Below are positions 36,631-43,941 of a stretch of DNA of 43,941 bases, piece after piece. Both the position numbers and the translations under genes were made by a program. Source of the stretch: Proteiniphilum acetatigenes DSM 18083. GTDB lineage: Bacteria > Bacteroidota > Bacteroidia > Bacteroidales > Dysgonomonadaceae. Numbering within the stretch: the first letter of the stretch is position 1; each line of letters begins with the position of its first letter. Where the stretch lies: contig NZ_KB905713.1 of assembly GCF_000380985.1 (NCBI RefSeq), forward strand, positions 1-43,941, given 5' to 3'. The notes beneath the pieces are model-generated. The model had not been told where the DNA came from. It did not search any database and was given only the letters and a program-made list of their open reading frames with translations.

Positions 36631-36661
36631 TTCCGAAAAAAATATAAAGCATGATTTACAT

Positions 36662-36961
36662 TCATTGTTGAAGGGCTTTGTAGAATTGCAATTCGCCGCG
36701 TAACTCTTCTATCTCCGATTGCAACGACCGTACCCTAACCAGCATATGCCGGAGTGCATCGATCCCCGCCACATTGATATCCATCTCATAATGCCACCGG
36801 ATAAATTGTTCCAGGTCGGAGAGGTCGTCGTATTCTATAAACCTGTCGTCGTCCTGACCGATCACATGAATCAACCCCACGTCCCGTAGCGATTCAATGA
36901 ATGATTCTTCTATCTCGTAGATCCTCAGACATTCGCTGTATAGTAATCTGTTTCCACTCAT
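36662..36961 (-). CDS. cbpM: Chaperone modulator CbpM
   Basis: A 99-residue MerR-like small protein that in E. coli binds the J-domain of CbpA and blocks its co-chaperone and DNA-binding activity. LLYSECLRIYEIEESFIESL and the C-terminal coiled coil (RVRSLQSEIEELRGELQFYK) are typical. The cbpA stop codon overlaps its start by 1 bp (TAATG), a translational coupling. Confidence 0.85.
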   Translation of the reverse strand: MSGNRLLYSECLRIYEIEESFIESLRDVGLIHVIGQDDDRFIEYDDLSDLEQFIRWHYEMDINVAGIDALRHMLVRVRSLQSEIEELRGELQFYKALQQ

Positions 36962-37890
36962 TATTTCCTGATTTTTGATAGTTCCGTGAATAATTCCTTT
37001 TCTCTATCAGAAAGATGTTCAGGCAGATGCACCTTCAACGTCACGTATAAATCACCAAACCGTCCCTCTTTCTTATACAGGGGAAATCCTTTACCTTTCA
37101 GCCGTAGCTTGGCATTGGGTTGAGTACCGGATTTAATGGTCATTTTCACCTGTCCGTCAAGAGTATTAATCATTGTTTCGCCCCCAAGCACAGCTGTATA
37201 GAGGTCGATAACAGCATCGGTATACAAGTCATCCCCAAGGCGTTTAAAGACCGGATCATCCTCAATAGTGAAAGTGATATAGAGGTCACCGTTCGGCCCG
37301 CCATTCACCCCGGGCTGACCATACCCTGCCAGTTTGATCTTCTGCCCGTCGGCCACTCCCGCAGGAATCGTGATACGTACATTTTTCCCATTGATCGACA
37401 ATGTCTGCTGATGTGTTTGCATGGCTTGACGAAGTGTCAGGCGCAATTCCGCCTGATAGTCCGCACCTTTGAACCTGTTACGGCTGCCGGTACCGCCTTG
37501 TCTCCTGCTAAACCCGCTACCAAACATAGAGTGAAAAAAGTCGGAAAAATCGTCGTCCGAAAAATCTCCTTCGGTATAGAAAGTCTGTCCACCCTGGTCG
37601 CTCCACTGCTGTTGCCGGCCACTTTGCCGCTGGTACTGCTGTTGTGCTTTCTCATATTCTTCGCCGTGCTTCCAGTTCTCACCGTACTTATCATACTTGG
37701 CGCGTTTCTCCGGATCGCTCAACACCTCATTGGCCTCATTGAGCTCCTGAAACTTCTTTTGAGCCTCTTTGTCGTTCGGATTCAGGTCGGGATGCAACTT
37801 ACGCGCCAGCTTGCGGTAAGCCTTTTTGATATCTTCCGCCGATGCATTCCTATCGACTCCCAGTATTTTGTAATAATCAATGTATGGCAT
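36961..37890 (-). CDS. cbpA: DnaJ-type co-chaperone CbpA
   Basis: A 309-residue J-domain protein. The J domain (1-70) has the HPD motif at 33-35 ([10 protein letters not shown]). A Gln/Gly/Phe-rich linker (residues about 75-130) follows, then the two C-terminal substrate-binding domains ([40 protein letters not shown]). It lacks the zinc finger of DnaJ, as CbpA does. It works with DnaK. It is followed by cbpM in one operon. Confidence 0.93.
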   Translation of the reverse strand: MPYIDYYKILGVDRNASAEDIKKAYRKLARKLHPDLNPNDKEAQKKFQELNEANEVLSDPEKRAKYDKYGENWKHGEEYEKAQQQYQRQSGRQQQWSDQGGQTFYTEGDFSDDDFSDFFHSMFGSGFSRRQGGTGSRNRFKGADYQAELRLTLRQAMQTHQQTLSINGKNVRITIPAGVADGQKIKLAGYGQPGVNGGPNGDLYITFTIEDDPVFKRLGDDLYTDAVIDLYTAVLGGETMINTLDGQVKMTIKSGTQPNAKLRLKGKGFPLYKKEGRFGDLYVTLKVHLPEHLSDREKELFTELSKIRK

Positions 37891-37988
37891 GTTTTCTATG
37901 TATTGAAAAACAGCCCTACCCCTGCATCACGGTTTCCCGTAACCGGCATAAAGCTGTTATTAACATACTACACTAAATGAATATGGAA

Positions 37989-38633
37989 TCAGCGGGCCTT
38001 TTTGATCGCGTCCTCGATGGCCTTACTGAAGACCGGCAAATCGTCCGGTACCCTCGATGTGATCAGGTTCCCATCTATTACCAGTGCTTCATCCACGTAA
38101 TTCGCACCGACTTCCTCCAGTTCCCCCCGGATAGATCCCACCCCAGTGGTGGTTACATCCTTAAGTACTCCTGCTGTAGCCAATACTTGTGGACCGTGAC
38201 AGATGGCGGCTACCGGCTTCCCTGAATTGAAAAAGTTCTTGGCGAACTCCACTACCGTCGGGTCTTCTCTCAATGCAGCAGGGGCTTTTCCTCCAGGTAG
38301 TACCAGCGCGTCAAATTCATCGACGCTCACCTCTCCTACTTTCTTTTGTACAACTATTTCAAAATCGCTGTTATACGCTTTCACCCGTCCCGTTTCAGGA
38401 CCTATCACCGTAATATCCATATCTTTATTTTCCAGATAACCGATCGGCATATAAGCCTCGGCATCCTGGAATCCCTCAGTAAGCAATACTGCTACATGGG
38501 GGCGATTCACTGCTTGCACATCCGGTACAATCACTTCCGATCGTCTCTCTTCACTGCTACCGCTACCGGTACATCCGGCAGCAAACAATACAATACTCAA
38601 CATAATAAATGCGTTTAAAGTGATTTTATCCAT
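37989..38633 (-). CDS. DJ-1/PfpI family protein, lipoprotein
   Basis: A 214-residue protein of the DJ-1/PfpI superfamily with its own lipoprotein signal (FIMLSIVLFAAGC, Cys21), so it is exported, unlike most members. The catalytic-type Cys145 lies in AAICHGPQVLA and the conserved Glu53 in LLTEGFQDAEA; ALVLPGGKAPAALREDP is the family loop. It may be a protease, glyoxalase or redox protein; sequence alone cannot decide. The ATG at 38633 fits the signal peptide; the longer frame to 38672 starts with TTG. Confidence 0.85.
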   Translation of the reverse strand: MDKITLNAFIMLSIVLFAAGCTGSGSSEERRSEVIVPDVQAVNRPHVAVLLTEGFQDAEAYMPIGYLENKDMDITVIGPETGRVKAYNSDFEIVVQKKVGEVSVDEFDALVLPGGKAPAALREDPTVVEFAKNFFNSGKPVAAICHGPQVLATAGVLKDVTTTGVGSIRGELEEVGANYVDEALVIDGNLITSRVPDDLPVFSKAIEDAIKKAR

Positions 38634-38885
38634 ATTACTTATTATTTTGGGATTGAAACAATTCATATCCAACTACATCCAAAAGCGAGGGATGTACCTG
38701 TCAAGTAAACATCCGTTTTCGGGATAATGTTCACACAAGTGCTAAGCATGAGGTGTGGTCCAACTTTTCGGAAAGTAAGGTATCGTTCGTAGCCGGGAAG
38801 AATTATTCGAGGGTAAAACAATCCGAATGAGTCGTTTAATTAAATTCATATTAGATAAAAATAAATACATCAACAATAATAAGAC

Positions 38886-38931
38886 ATATACATCATTTCA
38901 AATGAAATATATACATCATTTCAAATGAAAT
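38886..38931. repeat. Two perfect 23-bp tandem repeats, each with an inner palindrome
   Basis: Two identical 23-bp units, ATATACATCATTTC followed by AAATGAAAT, lie head to tail at 38886-38908 and 38909-38931. Each holds ATTTCA-AA-TGAAAT, an inverted repeat. The second unit ends 3 bp before the -33 element of the ATPase promoter. This is the layout of a two-site operator. Confidence 0.7.
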
Positions 38932-38934
38932 ATT

Positions 38935-38964
38935 TTGCATAATACAAAAATCACTATATATTTG
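38935..38964 (+). promoter_or_regulatory. Promoter of the ATPase gene
   Basis: TTG (38935-38937), a 19-nt spacer and TATATTTG (38957-38964) match the Bacteroidetes consensus exactly. The -7 motif ends only 13 bp before the start codon, so the leader would be very short. Confidence 0.65.
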
Positions 38965-38977
38965 TAATAAAAAAGAT

Positions 38978-40201
38978 ATGAGCATAAAAATGCAACAGTC
39001 GTCATTGGCAGAAATAACGTGGGAACAAAAGCAGGATGCTTTCACAGAAGCCGAAGACGTGATAGAAAGGACCTTGCTTCCGGACTTACCGAATATTCCC
39101 ACACACGCCTTGATACTGTCTGGGGTCAGACGTTGTGGCAAGAGTACGCTCTTACGGCAATTTGTGCGCAAGCAATTTCAGGATATATTCTATTTGAATT
39201 TTGAGGATATAAGGCTTTACGGTTTTGACATTAAAGACTTTGTTTTATTGGATAAGGTGATTGATGAATCGGGACTGAAAGTGCTCTATTTTGATGAAAT
39301 TCAAATTATTGAAGGATGGGAGCTTTACATTCGCCAGAAATTAGACCAGAATTTTCAGGTTATCGTGACGGGTTCAAATGCCACTTCGCTGAGTGTCGAA
39401 TTAGGTACAAAACTGACCGGAAGGCATATAACCAAAGAACTTTTTCCATTTTCTTTTGCCGAATATTTGGATTTCCACCATGCTCAGGCTAATCCGGAAA
39501 CTCTATTGGCCTATCTGAATGAAGGCGGCTTTCCCGGCTTTCTAAAACAAAAACTACCTGAAATCCTGGAATTTCTGATTGAAGATATACTCAATCGTGA
39601 TATCATAGTCCGCTATGGTGTGAAAGACCCCGGTTCAATAAAGAAACTTTGCTCGTATATGCTTGCCAACAACGGTACGCTTGTGGTTCCGTCAAGATTG
39701 ACATCGGCCATTGGCGTTAAGTCCGGCTCAACTGTATTGAGTTATTTTTCTTATTTTGAGAATTCATATCTGGTTTCTTTGGTTCCAAAATTTGACTGGT
39801 CGCATAAGGCGCAGATGTTAAGCCCCAAGAAAATGTATGTGATTGATCCCGGGTTGGTACAAATAGGCAGTACATCTTTCAGTCGGAATTTAGGGCATTT
39901 ACTTGAAAGCGTCGTATTCTGGCATTGGCGCAGGAAGACCAAAGAAGTATATTATTTCAATGAAAAAGACAAGGAATGCGATTTTGTTGTCCGCCAGAAA
40001 GATCAAACGACACAGGTTATACAGGTTTGTTGGGAATTGACCCTCGAAAATGAAGAACGGGAAGTGAGCGGACTGCTTGCAGCTATGGAATACTTCAAAA
40101 CCGATAATGGCATAATCGTTACTGCTGCTTCATCCGATACCATTCGTACCGACGTAGGGTTTATTTCCGTTATTCCTGCCCATCAATATTTATTGACATA
40201 A
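38978..40201 (+). CDS. AAA-type ATPase with DUF4143 domain
   Basis: A 407-residue protein of the AAA_14/DUF4143 family. Walker A is GVRRCGKS (49-56), Walker B is VLYFDEIQ (102-109), and VIVTGSNATSLS is the sensor region. The C-terminal DUF4143 domain ends in a PD-(D/E)XK-like fold (DKECDFVVRQKDQTTQVIQV) with the usual Lys not obvious. Such ATPases are frequent in Bacteroidetes, often exchanged horizontally, and of unknown function; some may be defence or toxin-like. It stands alone, with its own repeat-flanked promoter. Confidence 0.85.
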   Translation: MSIKMQQSSLAEITWEQKQDAFTEAEDVIERTLLPDLPNIPTHALILSGVRRCGKSTLLRQFVRKQFQDIFYLNFEDIRLYGFDIKDFVLLDKVIDESGLKVLYFDEIQIIEGWELYIRQKLDQNFQVIVTGSNATSLSVELGTKLTGRHITKELFPFSFAEYLDFHHAQANPETLLAYLNEGGFPGFLKQKLPEILEFLIEDILNRDIIVRYGVKDPGSIKKLCSYMLANNGTLVVPSRLTSAIGVKSGSTVLSYFSYFENSYLVSLVPKFDWSHKAQMLSPKKMYVIDPGLVQIGSTSFSRNLGHLLESVVFWHWRRKTKEVYYFNEKDKECDFVVRQKDQTTQVIQVCWELTLENEEREVSGLLAAMEYFKTDNGIIVTAASSDTIRTDVGFISVIPAHQYLLT

Positions 40202-40272
40202 CGTTAAAAATAGAACTTAATGAGGATGAATTAAAACTGTATAAAGCGACTCAACCAGTAAAAAATAATATT

Positions 40273-41190
40273 ATGCCGGAACTAATCATCAACGCGCGCC
40301 GCGCCGCCATCAGCGAAACGCTTGAAGTGCGCCGCATCCTGCCTTTCCGCGAACGACGCATGGTAGGTCCCTTTATTTTCATGGATCATGCCGGTCCCCT
40401 TACGCTGCAACCGGCAGAAGTGACCGCAATGGATGTGCTGCCCCACCCCCATATCGGGCTTTCTACCGTCACCTACCTCTTTGACGGCCGGGTAACCCAC
40501 CGCGACAGTCTGGGTTCGCTGCAAACCATCCGACCCGGAGAAGTGAACTGGATGACTGCCGGCAAGGGCATATCCCATTCCGAGCGATTCGAAGACCCGG
40601 AATTGTTAGCCAACAGCTCACTGGAGATGTTACAGACCTGGGTGGCGCTTCCCGAGAGCGACGAGGAGTGTGAACCCACCTTTACCAATTACCAGCCCGA
40701 GCAACTCTCCATCTATTCTGACAAGGGCATTTGGATGCGCCTTATAGCGGGTAAAGCGTACGGCCTTCAAAGCAAGGTAAGTACCCACTCCCCTCTCTTC
40801 TACCTGCACGTCAGGCTCGATGCCGGTGCCAAGTTGGATCTTCCACGGGAACACTCCGAGAGAGGGGTGTATATTGCAAAAGGAACGCTGGAGGTATCCG
40901 GAAGAGTCTATACGATGGGGCAACTGCTGGTCTTCTCCAAGACAGAGCACCCAACGCTAATCGCCAAGAGCGATTGTACCATCATGCTGCTGGGTGGTGA
41001 ACCCCTCGGTGAGCGGTTTATCTGGTGGAACTTTGTCTCCTCACGCCGGGAGCGCATCGAACAGGCCAAGGCCGACTGGCAGTCGGGCAGGATCATCCTT
41101 CCTCCCAACGACAACAAGGAGTTCATCCCGCTACCCGAAAGCAAATTCAGAACAACCAGCCGTCCACCGGAGCCCGAAGCCCTTTCGTGA
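40273..41190 (+). CDS. Pirin family protein
   Basis: A 305-residue two-cupin protein. The metal ligands of pirin are present: His58 and His60 (HPHIG), His102 and Glu104 (GISHSERFE). Bacterial pirins often have quercetin 2,3-dioxygenase or regulatory redox roles; the substrate is not predictable. The C-terminus (EFIPLPESKFRTTSRPPEPE) is longer than usual. It starts 71 bp after the ATPase and is probably co-transcribed. Confidence 0.9.
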   Translation: MPELIINARRAAISETLEVRRILPFRERRMVGPFIFMDHAGPLTLQPAEVTAMDVLPHPHIGLSTVTYLFDGRVTHRDSLGSLQTIRPGEVNWMTAGKGISHSERFEDPELLANSSLEMLQTWVALPESDEECEPTFTNYQPEQLSIYSDKGIWMRLIAGKAYGLQSKVSTHSPLFYLHVRLDAGAKLDLPREHSERGVYIAKGTLEVSGRVYTMGQLLVFSKTEHPTLIAKSDCTIMLLGGEPLGERFIWWNFVSSRRERIEQAKADWQSGRIILPPNDNKEFIPLPESKFRTTSRPPEPEALS

Positions 41191-41202
41191 AATCGAATCC
41201 CT

Positions 41203-42699
41203 TTATTCCGATTTCACTACTTCCGCCGGATTCATTTTCAGTACCCGTGTTACCTGTATCGCGACAGACAGGATGACGATCATTATCGTGATCAATAGCA
41301 CGAGTACAAACATTAAAAATGATAATTGAAAATGATAGGCATAGGTTTGCAACCATCGATGGACAAAAAGGTAACCCAAGGGTAAAGAGAGTGCATTGGC
41401 CATCAACGCCAATACAAGATACCTGTCAAGGAACAGTTTCAATATATCTATGAAAGCAGCCCCGTTAATGATATGGATAGCCATCTCTTTTTTCCGCTGT
41501 TCGGTGGATAATGCCACCAATAAATAAATTCCCAACGAGGAGATCAGAATGCAGATGAGGGCCAATGTAAGGAAAATCCTTGACATATAGATATCGGCTA
41601 CATTCAATTCCCTCATTATATCAGGCAGGTATTGAAATTGCTTCTCAGGCGTAACTTCACCTTTGCTGAAATCTTTATAGTGTTGTTTGGCAAAAGTAAG
41701 CGCCCGGTCTTTATTTTCCGGGATAATCTTAATATAAATGTAGGGTGTTTTCAGTAACAAATTGGCTCTTTCTCTTTCCGAAGGAATATGGAAAAATGTT
41801 TTCTCCAAAGGATATTGAATAGGGAAATAGTGATAATCTTTTAGAATACCACTAATATGGAATTGAGCCCCTCCTGCTTCTGGAATATCATAAATTTTAC
41901 TGAAATCTGCCGGCAGGTTTATCATCTCTGCTCCTGTCTGGTTTATCACATATTGTGGAATTTCATTTTCAGATAACCATTCTCCCGATTCCATCCGCAT
42001 GCCGAAAAATGAGAGGAAATTGGGTTCGACTACCACTACATTGGCATCTGTATAATTATCCCCTTCCCCATAGATCGGTTCCTTTCTTCTCTTTTTCTCT
42101 TCACAAAAAAACAGATCGGTATCAGACTTAGTACAAGAAATATAAAGCTAAAGCCCCCCTATAAGGAAAACGCTATATTTATCAATTTGCTTTTTGACAG
42201 ATACTGTATAAAATTTTCATAAATTCCTTTATGATCTAACCTCGTATAATCGCTGTATAACGGGTAAATTAGTTCTACAAAAGCCATCGAGAGAATAAAT
42301 GCCAACAATAGGAACAGGATCAATTCGACCGTTCCTTTCCATATCAACCCTTTAGTGAACGATCAATTTCGTGTTGTAGCGATGCTCCTCGTAAAGGATA
42401 TAATCTTCTTCAAAAGGAATGAAAACAGAAAAATACTCAATACCATTCTGGTTCATTGGGTCCCGGTAATTGTTATCATTATTCGGATTCTCTGCTCCAC
42501 CGTAGCGGATTTGTCCGATTTGTTCTTCAATACTCATTAGATACGTCCGGGAGAGATCGGCCGCGAAATGATTCACCGTTGTTTCCTGATGCACGTAACG
42601 GACAATAAGGATAACACACGTCAGGCCCAATGCCAGCCCCAGGATATTGACCACCGTGTACAGGCGGAATCGGTTGAGTGTACGAATGGTTATTTTCAT
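41203..42699 (-). pseudogene. FtsX/MacB-type ABC permease, broken (copy 1)
   Basis: Three pieces of one permease lie in order on the minus strand. 42352-42699 is the N-terminus with the first span (VVNILGLALGLTCVILIVRY), ending early. 42159-42347 is part of the middle FtsX domain (GTVELILFLLLAFILSMAFV), broken by an in-frame stop at 42159 after which hydrophobic sequence continues to about 42085. 41203 to about 42080 is the second periplasmic and FtsX domain (QRKKEMAIHIINGAAFID), ending with NPAEVVKSE. Intact genes encode about 780-800 residues; this region spans 1.5 kb, so it has both frameshifts and a deletion of most of the first periplasmic domain. Confidence 0.8.
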
Positions 42700-42739
42700 T
42701 TATTTATTTGTTATGCCGCGTATCTTCGGCAGATGATTT

Positions 42740-42838
42740 CTATAATTGACACATTAACATATCGACACATCTTCGAGTCAGTAAATCAGTATATCTTCGA
42801 ATTGGCATATTAGTCTTATTGGCAAATCGTCACATTGA
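42740..42838. repeat. Degenerate ATT(G/A)ACACATTAACATAT repeats
   Basis: Imperfect units such as TTGACACATTAACATATCG, ACACATCTTCGAGTCAGTAA, ATCAGTATATCTTCGAATTG and GGCATATTAGTC fill the spacer between the two broken permeases. Similar words precede the OPT transporter (28062-28087: TTGGCACATTGACATATTAG). Confidence 0.45.
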
Positions 42839-42839
42839 A

Positions 42840-43725
42840 TTATTCCGATTTAACCACTTTTGCCGGATTCTCCTTCGCGGCACGACTCACACGGGAAAAG
42901 ATGCTTACAAACACGATCAGCGTAATGAGTACAAATATCCCAGTAAAGAGCCACCACTCCATCTCAACACGTCGGGTATATTGCTCCAGCCAGCGTTGCA
43001 TAATATACCCCCCTACAGGGAATGCCACTATGCAAGAAAACAGTGTAATTATAAAGTATCTCCGGAAAAAGAGTAAAAAAACCTCCCTTGCCTTTGCTCC
43101 ATTTACTTTACGTATGGCGATCTCTTTTCGCTGCCTGTTACATGCAAGGGTGATCATGGCGTAAATCCCGAAAAGAGCTATCAGGATTGTGACCCCGGTC
43201 ATCACACTCAATAGTATAAGCAAATAGCGTTCGGACTTGGTATATTCGGCATATAATTCCTCCATATTTAAAATACTAACTGAACGATTTCCGACTTTTT
43301 CAGTCCCTATTCTTTTGATCTCTTCTTCAGTAGCTAATTGTTATTAGTGTGAAACGATCTTTCACACCACCACTCCGCTGTATTTCCGGAAGAAGATTTT
43401 CCTGAATACTTCGTTTCATGAAATAACTTATGGGTACAAAAGCAAAAAATAGTGACAACAGAAGTATGGACAATCCGAATAGAAGGACATCTCGAAGAAA
43501 GAATGATTTGGGCACTTCAATCATTGAAAACTTCACAAAAGAAGGATATAATAATTCCGACAATACCAACCCGACTATCAAGGCTACCACTAATAACGAG
43601 ATAAATTCACAGAAAAGCATGGCTAACAGTTGAAAATTAGACGCTCCATTGACCTTTTGCAGTGCCAATCCCCGGTTACGAATTTTTATCTTGTTAATAA
43701 AGACAATACTTCGGTAAATATTCAA
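42840..43725 (-). pseudogene. FtsX/MacB-type ABC permease, broken (copy 2)
   Basis: A second, related permease upstream of copy 1. 43327-43725 holds only the middle FtsX domain (RNRGLALQKVNGASNFQLLA) and starts after a stop codon, with no ATG and no N-terminus. It stops after GGVKDRFTLITISY, just where the fifth span should begin. The next piece, from about 43337 to 42840, begins QLATEEEIKRIGTEKVGNRS and is the C-terminal FtsX domain (NRQRKEIAIRKVNGAKAREV) ending NPAKVVKSE. About 300 residues between them are missing. The N-terminal loss coincides with the approach of the right-edge mobile element. Confidence 0.8.
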
Positions 43726-43776
43726 TTAACTAATTAAAATTCAATGATTTACATAACATAGTTTAACATAAAAAAG

Positions 43777-43941
43777 ATGGTTAAGCAGCTGATTATCAGT
43801 ATCTTTATAGCTGATCAAAGTCTATTAAAGATGGATAAAACCAGCATACTTAACCAATATAGAGGTATCTGCGGTGATGTTCTAATTGAACTAACCACGA
43901 AGTTAAACAAAAGTTTCAAATCATTCCTTATGGAGACGTTT
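43777..43941 (+). CDS. Start of a probable transposase, runs off the window
   Basis: An open frame of 55 codons with ATGs at 43777 and 43831 and no stop before the window end. From the second ATG it reads MDKTSILNQYRGICGDVLIE, then LTTKLNKSFKSFLMETF. This resembles the N-terminus of IS4-like transposases of Bacteroidetes, which I cannot verify. The position just beyond a truncated permease supports a mobile element. It could instead be an unrelated gene. Confidence 0.4.
   Translation, partial: MVKQLIISIFIADQSLLKMDKTSILNQYRGICGDVLIELTTKLNKSFKSFLMETF

Larger units (their letters stand above)
38634..38977. other. Spacer between the DJ-1 gene and the ATPase gene
   Basis: About 340 bp. It contains the ATPase promoter and the 23-bp tandem repeat, both listed. 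A plus-strand frame around 38735-38831 (VHTSAKHEVWSNFSESKVSF, then VAGKNYSRVKQSE) is open but has no start codon; it may be a fossil. The DJ-1 promoter must also lie here but was not found. Confidence 0.5.

Noticed and set aside
38735-38831. Open plus-strand frame before the ATPase
   Set aside because: No start codon, no family likeness and too short to judge; mentioned only as a possible fossil.
38886-38931. Short CRISPR-like array
   Set aside because: Two head-to-tail copies with no spacers between them and no cas genes nearby; better explained as an operator or duplication.

Overview
The window comes from a Bacteroidales bacterium. The evidence is the Bacteroidetes-type str-S10-spc-alpha gene order (no tuf, and map rather than adk after secY), putative promoters of the TTG-N19/20-TAnnTTTG type, a Bacteroidetes GG-leader peptide precursor, and GH92, TonB-receptor, DUF4625 and DUF4252 genes. 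An affiliation near Dysgonomonadaceae (Proteiniphilum/Petrimonas-like) is only a guess. No rRNA, tRNA or CRISPR array was seen.

Left edge (1-1764): the 3' end of an IS30-type transposase, an intact Cys-rich double-glycine RiPP precursor with its own terminator, about 600 bp of AT-rich decayed DNA, and a broken family 2 glycosyltransferase. This looks like the remains of a peptide natural-product locus cut off by an insertion sequence. It is followed by a type II NADH dehydrogenase (1796-3034).

Ribosomal superoperon (3356-22316, all minus strand): transcription runs from a good consensus promoter at 22444-22474 through rpsL, rpsG, fusA, the S10 block, the spc block, secY, map, infA, rpmJ and the alpha block to rplQ, with a terminator at 3193-3223. 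rpmD and rpmJ are present although very short. Several spacers, unlike those of most ribosomal operons, carry interspersed or tandem degenerate repeats.

Middle (22698-32500): a sigma factor / membrane anti-sigma / DUF4252 operon, a six-TM protein with a degenerate Nudix domain, a secreted dipeptidyl peptidase IV, divergent from an OPT-family oligopeptide transporter, and a GH92 mannosidase lipoprotein. The peptidase and transporter suggest peptide scavenging, and GH92 suggests use of mannose-rich glycans.

Metal locus (32704-36630): a Fur-family repressor diverges from a TonB-dependent receptor followed by two DUF4625 lipoproteins, the first with a His/Asp-rich tail. A palindrome overlaps the receptor promoter. 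This is best read as a Zur-type zinc (or other divalent metal) import unit.

Right part (36662-43941): the CbpM-CbpA co-chaperone pair, an exported DJ-1/PfpI protein, a DUF4143-type ATPase behind a 23-bp perfect tandem repeat, a pirin, two wrecked FtsX/MacB-type permease genes, and the first codons of a probable second transposase running off the window.
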